Shown here: positions 1-9,357 of the stretch, one piece after another
Layout of the letters: every line of letters begins with the position of its first letter
Position numbering within the stretch: position 1 is the stretch's first letter
Assembly: GCA_015066295.1 (NCBI GenBank)
Contig: SVOR01000013.1
Location: 1-46,346 of the forward strand
Length of the DNA: 46,346 nucleotides
From: Oscillospiraceae bacterium
Lineage (GTDB): Bacteria; Bacillota; Clostridia; Oscillospirales; Acutalibacteraceae
Direction: 5' to 3'
The notes under the pieces: generated by a model
What the model was told of the DNA's origin: nothing
What the model saw: only the letters and a program-made list of their open reading frames with translations
The model's database searches: none
Translations under genes and position numbers: made by a program

Positions 1-1004
1 TACGGTAAAGGCAACAAGCCTCCATTTACGGCTCACCCGAAAACCTCGCAAACAGAGAGTGGAAGCTTTCGGACACACCCGACGTATACACCGCACAAAT
101 TGGTGCAACCTCAAACGTGGGCGCAATTGTGTTCGACCACGGCGTTGCAGTAGGTAGCCTTAAAAAGAAACCCGAAGACGTTAAGGTAAATTACGATTAT
201 TACATTAAGGGCGGCAGAGCTTACGTTTACTGCACCGACGGCAACCCCGGCGAGCTTTATGCTAACATTGAAACCTGCTCGGGCGGACACCTGTTTAGAT
301 TAAAATCAAATTCTACCATACAAAACATAAGACTTATGTACACGGGTATTCACGGCATTTCGATGGGTACTGTTGAAAACGTTGAAGCAGACGGTTGCGT
401 TGTTGGTTACGTAGGTGGCGGCAGCTCGGTAGGTAATGCAAGACTTGGCAACGGTATTGAGGTTTACGGCGGCTGTAAGGGTTACACAATTCGCAATTGC
501 CACGTATTCCAGTGCTATGATGCAGGTATTACCTTCCAGTATGATGGCGCCATTGTAGAAGAGGACATCTTATTTGAAAACAACCTTCTTGAATATTCGG
601 TTTACAACATCGAATACTTTATGGGTAGAGAAGCCGGCATTATGAAGGACGTTCTCATTCAGGGTAATATTCTTCGTTACGGCGGCTACGGTTGGGGCTA
701 TCACACACGTCCTGATAAAAACCGCGGTACTAACTACCAGGGCAGAGGTTTACAAAACCAAACTGCAAACTTTATAGTTAAGAATAATATATTTGACCAT
801 TCGATGTCCTTCTTGGCAGAATTTAGTGCGAATAAGGAAAAACCCGAGTGGCTACCGACCTTCACAGGTAACACCTATTATCAAGAAGAAAATAACCGTA
901 TCGCTCGTGTAAACGATAAAAACTACGGCGTAAAACGTTACGGCGAGCAGGGCATCATCGATGCGTTTGGCGATACAACAGGTAAGCTTCACATTTATAA
1001 ATAA
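1..1004 (+). CDS. Right-handed parallel beta-helix protein, 3' part (5' end outside window; frameshift near base 20)
   Basis: The readable protein (about 330 residues to the TAA at 1002-1004) has the short hydrophobic/Asn/Gly rungs of a pectate-lyase-like beta-helix, for example repeated patterns such as I-R-N-C-H-V-F and V-K-N-N-I-F. Such proteins are usually secreted polysaccharide lyases or hydrolases; which substrate is not visible. No convincing start lies inside the window: the frame runs back past the GTG at 117 with good protein sequence (S-I-Y-G-S-P-E-N near base 25) to a stop at 6-8. The first 20 bases make sense in another frame (Y-G-K-G-N-K-P), so one base seems to be missing near position 20. 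A terminator follows 14 bases after the stop. Family call is by fold pattern only. Confidence 0.6.
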
Positions 1005-1017
1005 GCAAAAACATACG

Positions 1018-1054
1018 GACCGATTCGCTTTTGCGGGTCGGTCTTGTTTTTTTT
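1018..1054 (+). terminator. Rho-independent terminator after the beta-helix gene
   Basis: An 11-bp stem (1018-1028 with 1033-1043, two G-U pairs) closes a TTTT loop and is followed by TTGTTTTTTTT. Confidence 0.85.
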
Positions 1055-1101
1055 GTTGCTTTTTACCAAAAAATAAAAAGTTCTTTTGGAATAAAAAAAT
1101 A

Positions 1102-1130
1102 TTGCATAAAGCGTCGCTTTATGATATTAT
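1102..1130 (+). promoter_or_regulatory. Sigma-A-type promoter for the large surface protein
   Basis: TTGCAT (1102-1107), 17-bp spacer, TATTAT (1125-1130), about 40 bases upstream of the start codon. Confidence 0.7.
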
Positions 1131-1171
1131 TATTGTGTATCTATGTATATATTTCTATAGGAGGAGAATAT

Positions 1172-4100
1172 ATGAAATCTGTTTTAAAAGGCTTTTCAAA
1201 AAAAGCAGTGGCGTTGGTGCTTGCATTAGCAGTCATCATTTGCACACTATCAGTGTCATTGTCGGTTTTCGCTGATGATACGTACAACGTTTCGTATTCA
1301 TCACCCGCTATCCCTATGGTAGTGGACACAAAAATCGGCTTTAATGCGGTTGCGGTGCAGCTGACTGACGGCGGCTCTTACGTTTCGGGTGACCAGCTCA
1401 CCTGGACCTATAATGGTGTGTCAAGCGGTGTTGTTCTTGACAACTCTAAAAAGAGCATTGCTGCTCGCGCAGTCGGTACATATCCATTTACTGTTACAGA
1501 TGGTGTAAACAGTAAGGATGTGTTTGTACTTGTTGCCGAAACAGCAGCGGGTCCGTTCAAGATCTTCGATTATGATTTCTCGAATTACGACGCAGACGTT
1601 GCGGCAGGTAAATCGCCCTGGAAGGCGCAGACCTTCAGAAAGAAGAATGCTACAGAGTGGGCTTTAGGTGAAAAGACTGCTTCGTGGGATAGCTCCAAGG
1701 GCGGCGTAGCTCTTGGCGGCGGCGGCTCTTCGGCAATTCTCTACGTTGCCGATGATTCGGTAATCAAAAACTTTAAAAATTATACAATTAACTTCACCGG
1801 TGCTGCAAACGTTGTTGGTTCTTGGCGCCTAATAGGTGCGCTTGCAAGACTTGGCTTGGATTCTACTACAAAGCTTGCAACTGCCGATTCTGCATTTGTT
1901 GCCGCTACTGTTGCAACCAACAGCGGCGCAGGTAGCGTTTTATTTAGAACCACAGGTTATAAATATAAGCGCGACGCTGTAGACTTCGGCTTTGCGTATG
2001 CTGCTAATACTATGTACGATTATTCCTATGAGTTTAAGGATAACGACGTTATCGTATCGGCTGCGACTGCAGGCGGCGAGCTTACAGAGTATTACAAGTT
2101 AAGTGAAGATACAATTACTCCTGAAATACCCACTACTGCAGGTACGGTTGGTGTGTACGTTGAGGACGTAACGGGTTATTTCAGCAAGTTTAGTGTATCT
2201 GTAGACGTTGGTGATTCCTTACCCGTTACCTTACAGGAAGAGGTTGGCGGTTTATACGAAATCAAAAACAATGCTCCTGCAATTGCTACAACAGTTTTAA
2301 AACAGATTGATTTAAATAATACAGTTGTTGAGTTTGGCGCCGAACAGGTGCTTGGCTCTGATATTACTTGGGAAACAACCGCAAGCGGCATTACACTTGA
2401 CGGTAAAACACTTCGCACCTTCAAGAAGGGTACCTTTAAGCTTACCGCTACGTACGAGAGCGTAACCAAGGATATATACGTTGTTGTAAAAGAGGAAAAC
2501 GAAACAGAGTGGGAACTCTATTCAAAGACCTTTGAAGCAGGTAAAATACCGAGCGACTGGTCGGCACAGTATTGGAACACAACCGATAAGGCGTGGGTAG
2601 ATATTACAGAGGCTCCGACAACGGTTGCCAACAACCCGCACCCCGGTCTTATCCCCTTTAACTATACAACACCGGGTGTTAACGTATACCAGACACATGG
2701 TATGTTAACACTTAATAATGATATTGTTGCTGATTTTTCAAATTACACAATTGACCTTCAGGCTGTATTCTATGGACATATAGATAGTAATGGTAGCTTT
2801 ATTTATGGTCGTGCAAATACGACAAACGGCAAATTAACTACCGATTCTAATACGTATGGATTTACCATTGATACAAGAAAGTCCTCTGCTGAACCGTATA
2901 CCAAGGCTTTCTATACCACCTATACGTTAAACAAATTTACTCGCACCAAAATTAGCGAGGGTGTTACCGACTGGACCAGTGGCCTTGCACAGGCCAATCA
3001 GCAGGCCCAAGCACCGATGCGCAATTGGATTGTAAAATTCGATGGCGACAAGGCTACCGTTTATGATGCGCAGGATACTGCTCCCAACCATGTCTTCAGC
3101 TATACAGGTATTCCCGAAGCAAAGGGTACCGTTGGTATTGGTACGTTTGTACTTTATTCGGGCGGCTTGTCTGGTTGGACCAAGATAAACACCTTTAAAA
3201 TTAAGCTTAATAATGATATTGAGGAAATCCCCTCAACCGAAATTGACGCTTACTTTATTAAGGATGCGGCTCCGGTTATCCCGATGGACTTTTTAACCAC
3301 CGCTGATATGAGCCAAACCCTTATTGAAATTGACGGCTCATTCTACCCCGGTAGCGAAATTATCTTTACTTCAACCAGCGATGCGCTCGCTATTGATAAC
3401 GATAAGGATACAATCTTTGCTCGCGGTATAGGCACATTCCCCGTAACCGCAACCTGCGGCAGCGCTTCAAGAACCGTTTACGTTGCAGTAAAAGAGATGG
3501 CGGCAACCGAGTGGGTACTCTATTCAAAGACCTTTACGGCAGGCGAATTGCCGAGTGATTGGTCAGCACAGTATTGGAATACTACCGCGTCGGGTAAAAC
3601 CTGGATAGATATTACAGAGGCTCCGACAACGGTTGCCAACAACCCCCAGCCCGGTCTTATTCCTTTTAACTATACAACACCCGGTGTTAACGTATGGCAG
3701 ACACACGGTATGTTAACACTCAACAACGATATTGTTGCTGATTTCTCAGATTATACAATTGATCTTCAGGCTGTGTTCTACGGTCATTTAGATAGTAATG
3801 GTAGCTTTGTTTACGGACGTACTACTACAACGAACGGCAAATTAACCACCGATTCTAATATGTACGGCTTTACCGTTGACACAAGAAACAAGACAGCCGA
3901 ACCGTATAGTAAGGCTTCTTATACCGCATACACAGGTAATGCATTTGCACATACCAAAATCAGTGTGGGTGTTACCGACTGGACCAGCGGTCTTGTAAAG
4001 GCCAATCAGCAGGCCCAGGCACCGATGCGCAATTGGATTGTAAAATTTGAGGGCAGCAAGGGTACCGTTTACGATGCAGAAGATACTGCATCTAACCATA

Positions 4101-7100
4101 TCTTTAGCTATAGCGGTATTCCCGCAACAAAGGGTACGGTAGGTATCGGCACCTTCGTGCTTTATTCAGGCGGCTTGTCCGGTTGGACCAAGATAAACAC
4201 CGTTAAAATTAAGCTTAATGATAGCATCAAGCCTGTTCCCATCAGCGGCACTGCCGATGATGTTGAAACGGTAAAGGGTGACAATCCTATCTTAAAGATT
4301 AAACCGAATACCGAAAAGGCTCTTGACGACTTCTATGTTGAGGTTGAAGGTTCCTACTATGCAGCTAAAGATCTTACCTGGCAGGCTGCAGCCGATTCTA
4401 TTTCTTGGGCTAACGCTCTTACAGTTTCAGGCACCGCAATTAAGGGCACCAAGGATGGTCTTTATAAGGCTGTTGTTACCACAAATGGCGGAAAACAGGC
4501 TACAGTATACGTATACGTAAAGGACACTTCGAAGGTGCCTGAAGATGAGTACGTAGACAACGGTAACTATAAATTTACCATTGATGCAAACGGTACAATT
4601 AAATCATATAGTAAGATTTATGAAGAATTACCATTCAGTCAAAAGGTAATAATTCCGGCAAAGGTTGATGGTGCTAACGCTGTAAAGGTAAACACCAATC
4701 TGTTTAATAAAAATGAAACTATTTTCTCTGTATACTTTGAAGAGGGTATTACTTCGGTTGGTAATGCAGGCTTCTCAGGTGCGAAGTTCCTTAAGTACGT
4801 ATACTTCCCGAACACACTCGAAAAGTTAGAGGAATGGGCATTTAACGGCACAGCCCTTAAAAAGGTTGTTCTTCCCGATTCACTCACAGGTTGGACCAAA
4901 AACACGTTCACCTACATGGAAACAATTGAAGAGGTAATCATCGGTAAGGGCGTTAAAACCTTCCCTGCGGCATTTAATAAGATGCCTGCTACAAAGGAAT
5001 TAAAACTACCTTATACAATAACAAAGGTAGATTCAGATGCCCTTAAGGCATTTACCGGCATTGAAAAGCTTTACGTTTATAATCGCGATGCAGTTCTTGA
5101 CGATACGCAGCTCAAGGCAGGTGACACCGTTACAATCTACGGTGCAACCTACGCTTCTGACGGCACAAGCCCGTCAACCGCAAAGGCATTAGCTGAGGCA
5201 AACGGCAATAAGTTCGTTGCTATTGATGATGAAATCAAGGCAATTGAGGATGAACTCAAGGCTGAAATCGAGGCAGAAAACGCTAAGATTGAGCAGATTG
5301 CCAAGACCGAGGATACTAAGGCCGTTTACAACTTCAGATATGACGTTGCAAATAACGGTTCAAACAGATATTATCTTAACAACTTCAATCCTGACGATGC
5401 AACAGTAGGCATTGCAGGTAAGTACACAATTCCCGCTGTTGGCACTGCATACGGTATCACATACAGCACTTCACCCTCTTCCCTCACAGGTGACAAGGTT
5501 GACAATGCTAAGATAACCAGCATTCAGTCCAACGCTATGAAGAGTAATTCCGAGAAGAATCGCATTTACAATCTCGTTATCAGCGAAGGCTATACCAAGA
5601 TTGGTGACAGCGCATTCTACGGTCTTACAAATCTTCGCTACTTAACACTTCCCAGCACCTTGACAGATATTGTTAGCTATGCGTTCGGTGATGCTATTAA
5701 CCTTAAATCACTCGACATACCCGATAGCGTAACCTCTATTGGTAACGGCGCATTCCAGGGTGCGACCTCACTTGAAGAAATCAAGTTAGACGTTGATAAT
5801 TCGTCACTTGCAACAATCGGTAATTCGGCATTTTCGAACTCTGCAATTACCAAGATAGAATTGCCTGTTGCAACACGTAAGATTGGAAAGAGCGCATTCG
5901 CCGGCTCGGCACTTAAAGAGGCTTATATCTATAATACTCAGGCCGAAATCGGTGAAAAGGCATTCCCTGATGGTTGTAAGATTTACTGCGTGCCAGGTTC
6001 AACTGCCGAGCAGTATGCTAAGGACAATGGTTACGAGTATTCTGCAACATTACCTGATAAGCTTGAAGAAAAGCTTAACAAGGTTGACAAGAACGCAACC
6101 TTTAAGATTACTTTAGAAAACGGCATTTACGGCATCGGCGGATATACCGGTGACGGCGGTAAGGTTATCATCCCGTCGGTTGCTGATTATACCGATCCAA
6201 ACGGTCAAGTTACCAAAAACGTATTGATTTCAAAAATCAACAGCAACGCATTTAAGAATTCTGCAAGCAAGGGCAAGGTTTATGCAATTGAGATAAGCGA
6301 CGGTATTGCCAAGATTGGCGATAGCGCATTTAACGGTTGCTCTAACCTTATGAGACTCACCTTACCGAATTCCGTTGTATCAATTGAGGCTTGGGCATTC
6401 AGTTATTGCGCACTTGAAGGCACAGTTAAGCTTGGGCCCGACTGTTCGTTTGTTGGTAAAGCTGCATTTGGCAACAATCCCAAGCTCGAGGGAATATACA
6501 TTTACAACAAGAATGCTGAGTTGGGTGAGGGCTTTATCCCCGCAACAACAACTATTTACGGTATTAAGGATTCAACCGCTTACGATTACGCAAGGAAAAA
6601 CGGCAACCCGTTTGTTGAGATCGATCCGCTACCCGAAGAAACCATTAATGACATCAAGGATAACGGCAACTATAAATTCACATCAAACGGCGCGGGCGGT
6701 TTACAGACCTATGCACGTAAGGATGAAAGCAAGGATTACAGCGCAAAGGTTGTATTCCCCGCAAAACTTAACGGCGAAAAGATAACCACAGTTGCTTCTA
6801 ACATCTTCAAGGCAAGACCTTACACAATGACCATTCAGGCTGCCGTATTTGAAGAGGGTATTGAGGTTATCGGCGACAGTGCGTTTGCCGCTGCTTCAAG
6901 ACTTAAATACGTATCATTGCCAAAGTCACTTAAAGAAATTCAAGACTGGGCATTTATGAGCTGCGACCTCAGAGGTGACATTGTTCTTAGCGAGAACGTT
7001 ACAAAGATTGGTAACGGATCCTTCCAGAACAACAAGAACCTACGCAGTATTACTGTTAACAACCCGACTGCTACTATCAGCCCCGGCGCGTTCACAGGTG

Positions 7101-7600
7101 TGCGTGAGGGCTTCATACTTCGCGGTCTTGACAATTCCACACTCTATGATTTCTATGTAAAGAACAAGAAGAATGGATTTGTTTGGGAGTCTATCGGCGT
7201 TTACAATAAGCCCGCAGACGAGGGCACAACCCCCGATGATGGCGAAGGTGCAGGCGAGACCGATACCGACAACAAGGATGACAACAAGCAACTCGGTCAG
7301 ACTCAGCAGAACGCAGGCGACTCGTTGTTTAGTGCATTATCAACCATGCTCGGTGTTCCTGAGGACCTCACAATGCTTATTGTTTTGGCATTGGCAGGCG
7401 GTATGTTGTTGCTCATACTTATCGCTGTTGTAATCATTGTATTGGTTGCTATAAGCGGCGACGATGATGACGATGACGATTTTGATGATGACGACTTCGA
7501 TGACGACGATTTTGATGATGATGATTTCGACGACGATGACTTCGATGACGAAGACCTTGACGACGAAGATTTTGATGAAGAAATCGGCGACGAAGAATAA
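1172..7600 (+). CDS. Large LRR_5 (BspA-like) surface protein with C-terminal membrane anchor and Asp-rich tail
   Basis: 2142 residues. The start at 1172 is chosen over upstream starts because GGAGGAGA lies just before it and it opens directly into a signal peptide (basic K-S-V-L-K, hydrophobic core, cut after about residue 34, V-F-A-D-D). Order of domains: about 65-440, Ig-like and beta-sandwich-like segments; about 445-1017, two near-identical 240-residue modules; about 1125-1970, at least four LRR_5 blocks with the typical I-G-D-S-A-F/L-K-S-L-D-I-P-D-S-V pattern; about 2067-2095, one transmembrane helix; 2097-2142, a cytoplasmic tail of Asp-Asp-Asp-Asp-Phe repeats ending in Glu/Asp. There is no LPxTG sortase signal, so it is probably a type I membrane protein with its repeats outside. 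LRR_5 proteins are often adhesins; ligand unknown. Confidence 0.85.
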   Translation: MKSVLKGFSKKAVALVLALAVIICTLSVSLSVFADDTYNVSYSSPAIPMVVDTKIGFNAVAVQLTDGGSYVSGDQLTWTYNGVSSGVVLDNSKKSIAARAVGTYPFTVTDGVNSKDVFVLVAETAAGPFKIFDYDFSNYDADVAAGKSPWKAQTFRKKNATEWALGEKTASWDSSKGGVALGGGGSSAILYVADDSVIKNFKNYTINFTGAANVVGSWRLIGALARLGLDSTTKLATADSAFVAATVATNSGAGSVLFRTTGYKYKRDAVDFGFAYAANTMYDYSYEFKDNDVIVSAATAGGELTEYYKLSEDTITPEIPTTAGTVGVYVEDVTGYFSKFSVSVDVGDSLPVTLQEEVGGLYEIKNNAPAIATTVLKQIDLNNTVVEFGAEQVLGSDITWETTASGITLDGKTLRTFKKGTFKLTATYESVTKDIYVVVKEENETEWELYSKTFEAGKIPSDWSAQYWNTTDKAWVDITEAPTTVANNPHPGLIPFNYTTPGVNVYQTHGMLTLNNDIVADFSNYTIDLQAVFYGHIDSNGSFIYGRANTTNGKLTTDSNTYGFTIDTRKSSAEPYTKAFYTTYTLNKFTRTKISEGVTDWTSGLAQANQQAQAPMRNWIVKFDGDKATVYDAQDTAPNHVFSYTGIPEAKGTVGIGTFVLYSGGLSGWTKINTFKIKLNNDIEEIPSTEIDAYFIKDAAPVIPMDFLTTADMSQTLIEIDGSFYPGSEIIFTSTSDALAIDNDKDTIFARGIGTFPVTATCGSASRTVYVAVKEMAATEWVLYSKTFTAGELPSDWSAQYWNTTASGKTWIDITEAPTTVANNPQPGLIPFNYTTPGVNVWQTHGMLTLNNDIVADFSDYTIDLQAVFYGHLDSNGSFVYGRTTTTNGKLTTDSNMYGFTVDTRNKTAEPYSKASYTAYTGNAFAHTKISVGVTDWTSGLVKANQQAQAPMRNWIVKFEGSKGTVYDAEDTASNHIFSYSGIPATKGTVGIGTFVLYSGGLSGWTKINTVKIKLNDSIKPVPISGTADDVETVKGDNPILKIKPNTEKALDDFYVEVEGSYYAAKDLTWQAAADSISWANALTVSGTAIKGTKDGLYKAVVTTNGGKQATVYVYVKDTSKVPEDEYVDNGNYKFTIDANGTIKSYSKIYEELPFSQKVIIPAKVDGANAVKVNTNLFNKNETIFSVYFEEGITSVGNAGFSGAKFLKYVYFPNTLEKLEEWAFNGTALKKVVLPDSLTGWTKNTFTYMETIEEVIIGKGVKTFPAAFNKMPATKELKLPYTITKVDSDALKAFTGIEKLYVYNRDAVLDDTQLKAGDTVTIYGATYASDGTSPSTAKALAEANGNKFVAIDDEIKAIEDELKAEIEAENAKIEQIAKTEDTKAVYNFRYDVANNGSNRYYLNNFNPDDATVGIAGKYTIPAVGTAYGITYSTSPSSLTGDKVDNAKITSIQSNAMKSNSEKNRIYNLVISEGYTKIGDSAFYGLTNLRYLTLPSTLTDIVSYAFGDAINLKSLDIPDSVTSIGNGAFQGATSLEEIKLDVDNSSLATIGNSAFSNSAITKIELPVATRKIGKSAFAGSALKEAYIYNTQAEIGEKAFPDGCKIYCVPGSTAEQYAKDNGYEYSATLPDKLEEKLNKVDKNATFKITLENGIYGIGGYTGDGGKVIIPSVADYTDPNGQVTKNVLISKINSNAFKNSASKGKVYAIEISDGIAKIGDSAFNGCSNLMRLTLPNSVVSIEAWAFSYCALEGTVKLGPDCSFVGKAAFGNNPKLEGIYIYNKNAELGEGFIPATTTIYGIKDSTAYDYARKNGNPFVEIDPLPEETINDIKDNGNYKFTSNGAGGLQTYARKDESKDYSAKVVFPAKLNGEKITTVASNIFKARPYTMTIQAAVFEEGIEVIGDSAFAAASRLKYVSLPKSLKEIQDWAFMSCDLRGDIVLSENVTKIGNGSFQNNKNLRSITVNNPTATISPGAFTGVREGFILRGLDNSTLYDFYVKNKKNGFVWESIGVYNKPADEGTTPDDGEGAGETDTDNKDDNKQLGQTQQNAGDSLFSALSTMLGVPEDLTMLIVLALAGGMLLLILIAVVIIVLVAISGDDDDDDDFDDDDFDDDDFDDDDFDDDDFDDEDLDDEDFDEEIGDEE
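2504..4221 (+). repeat. Two near-identical ~720-bp intragenic modules, 1002 bp apart
   Basis: Copy 1 covers about 2504-3222 and copy 2 about 3506-4221. Both open with T-E-W-x-L-Y-S-K-T-F and share P-S-D-W-S-A-Q-Y-W-N-T-T and T-T-P-G-V-N-V. They are separated by an unrelated Ig-like segment. Long stretches are identical at base level, so duplication is recent or gene conversion keeps them alike. Confidence 0.85.
7459..7590 (+). repeat. 15-bp-period repeat coding an Asp4-Phe tail
   Basis: Alternating GAT/GAC codons with a TTT or TTC every fifth codon encode about five (D-D-D-D-F) units that decay into D-D-E-D-L and D-E-E-I. The synonymous codons vary between units, so the peptide pattern rather than the DNA appears to be kept. 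Confidence 0.8.
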
Positions 7601-7612
7601 TTTCAACTAATG

Positions 7613-7642
7613 TTATAGCCGCCAAGAAATTGGCGGCTATAA
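7613..7642 (+). other. Perfect 13-bp hairpin without a T-tract
   Basis: TTATAGCCGCCAA (7613-7625), GAAA loop, TTGGCGGCTATAA (7630-7642). It stands between the surface protein stop and the ribosome site of the next gene and is followed by TAAAAAAGAGG, not by Ts on either strand. An mRNA stabiliser or processing site is more likely than a terminator. Confidence 0.55.
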
Positions 7643-7661
7643 TAAAAAAGAGGTAATATAA

Positions 7662-8351
7662 ATGGGAAATTCAGGGCGCTCTACTGCCAAAGATTATATG
7701 CAAACACAAACGGTTACAACAAGGGTTAATTCAAAAAAAGAGCCCCGAGAAGAATACATTTGGTCACGTGTTTGGAAAGAAAGGCTATATGATGCCGACA
7801 AAAAGCGAGTTATGCTTATTGGTGACAGCATAATTGAGGGTTATAGTTTTTTTGTGGCCGAACAGCTAAAACAAGATTATATTGTTTCGCGTTGGACTCA
7901 CTCATTGGCAATTGACAGCAAGTTTGTCCTGCCGCTTATGGAGTTCGCGCTTTTGTCAGATGAAAAAATCAAGTATGACGTTATTCATTTTACCCATGGC
8001 GGTCACGGCAAATGGACAACGCACGAGGATTATGAGGCAGCGCTGGATAAAACAATAAAGCGTCTTGTAGAAATTTGTCCTGAAAGCAAAATTATTATTG
8101 CCACACCCACCGAGTATTGCCTACCTATGTTAGAGTGCCAACCCGTTGTTGATTTAGAAGCAACCGAGTTGCTTAGCCGACGTGGCGAAATCGCCAAGAA
8201 AATCGCGGCAAAATACAACTTAACGGTTAACGATATGATGCAGGTATCAAAGGCTAACCGATATTTGCATTCTGATGACGGCGTACACTTTACCGATGAG
8301 GGCTATGAGGTGCTTGCAAAAAGTGTGGCGGCGGCAATCAAAAACGTTTAG
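7662..8351 (+). CDS. SGNH/GDSL-family hydrolase, no signal peptide
   Basis: 229 residues, preceded by AAGAGGTAA. SGNH fold enzymes are esterases or acylhydrolases. Block I is L-I-G-D-S-I-I-E-G (catalytic Ser56) and block V is H-S-D-D-G-V-H-F-T (Asp206, His209); the middle block reads H-F-T-H-G-G-H-G-K-W, so the usual Asn of G-x-N is not obvious. No signal peptide or membrane segment is seen, so it is probably cytoplasmic. It begins a tight cluster with the three SGNH lipoproteins downstream (10-bp gap). Substrate unknown; deacetylation of oligosaccharides would fit the neighbourhood. Confidence 0.75.
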   Translation: MGNSGRSTAKDYMQTQTVTTRVNSKKEPREEYIWSRVWKERLYDADKKRVMLIGDSIIEGYSFFVAEQLKQDYIVSRWTHSLAIDSKFVLPLMEFALLSDEKIKYDVIHFTHGGHGKWTTHEDYEAALDKTIKRLVEICPESKIIIATPTEYCLPMLECQPVVDLEATELLSRRGEIAKKIAAKYNLTVNDMMQVSKANRYLHSDDGVHFTDEGYEVLAKSVAAAIKNV

Positions 8352-8361
8352 AGGAAAATTT

Positions 8362-9345
8362 ATGAAAAGAATTTTAAGTGTATTATTGTGCCTTTTGCTA
8401 CTCCTTACGGGCGCTGCATGTACGGGGCAGAATGAAGAGCCCCAAAACAAGTATTTTCCTGATGCGGCAAAGCCTGTTTTGGAATTTGAGGACCAAGGCA
8501 ACGTAATTATCTGTTGGGGTGACGACGCCACAGAGGGCGTGGGCATGAAGGCAGGCTTTACCTACCCCGAGTATCTGCAGGAGCAAATCGGCTCGCAGTT
8601 TAGGGTTATAAATGCGGGCGTTTCGGGTGAGGAAAGCAGCGCCGTTTTATCACGCGCCAATGCCATAGAGTTTGTTCTTACGGGCGACGCAATATTTGAT
8701 AAGGGCGAGAAGCAGTACACCATGGACCGATATATGTGTACGCGACCGAACGACCCCCTCCCTATAACCTACAGGGGCTTCGGCAACCAGCTTAAAATGG
8801 AAAACGTTATTGTCGGCGGCAAAAAATATACGCTTGAGTTTGAAGTGGGCGAGGAGCACGACAACGGCATATATAGATTAACCCGCAAGGATGCCTCAAA
8901 GGCGCTTACCATAAAGGCGGGCACCAAGGTGAGATACGACTATTCATCGCAATATAAAAAGGTACAATGCAACATAATTTTAATGGGCGCAAACGAAAGT
9001 AATCAGGGCGCCAAAGTGCTTATTGAAAAGTATAAAAAGCTAACGGCACTTAATGAAAATTATATTGTAATAGTTCCGTTCCATTCAGAAGATTTTTCGG
9101 CTGAATTTACCGCCGCCTTTGGCGATAAGGCGCTTAACGTGCGTGATTATTTTATGCATCAGGCGCATAAGGATTATGGCGTAACCTTATCAAAGCTTGA
9201 TGGCTATTGCATAAAAAAAGATATGATTCCCGGCACCTATAATTACGAGGGTGAGAGGGGAGATTACCGTTTAAATGAAATCGGCTATAAAATCCTTGGC
9301 GACTTGGTTTATAAAAAAGGCCAAGAGCTTGGTTATTGGAAATAG
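8362..9345 (+). CDS. SGNH-like lipoprotein, probable pseudoenzyme
   Basis: 327 residues; start chosen by GAGGAAAA upstream and because it gives a lipoprotein signal (L-T-G-A-A-C, lipidated Cys20), identical in layout to the next two genes. The fold is shared with its paralogues, but each catalytic block is altered: block I is W-G-D-D-A-T-E-G (Asp55 where the others have the nucleophile Ser), block III is G-A-N-E (GAND or GGND in the others) and block V is G-D-Y-R-L-N-E (Arg303 where the others have His). Losing both Ser and His argues for a binding or scaffold role rather than catalysis. The frame is otherwise intact, so it is not a decaying pseudogene. Confidence 0.75.
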   Translation: MKRILSVLLCLLLLLTGAACTGQNEEPQNKYFPDAAKPVLEFEDQGNVIICWGDDATEGVGMKAGFTYPEYLQEQIGSQFRVINAGVSGEESSAVLSRANAIEFVLTGDAIFDKGEKQYTMDRYMCTRPNDPLPITYRGFGNQLKMENVIVGGKKYTLEFEVGEEHDNGIYRLTRKDASKALTIKAGTKVRYDYSSQYKKVQCNIILMGANESNQGAKVLIEKYKKLTALNENYIVIVPFHSEDFSAEFTAAFGDKALNVRDYFMHQAHKDYGVTLSKLDGYCIKKDMIPGTYNYEGERGDYRLNEIGYKILGDLVYKKGQELGYWK

Positions 9346-9357
9346 AGGGGTAATAAT

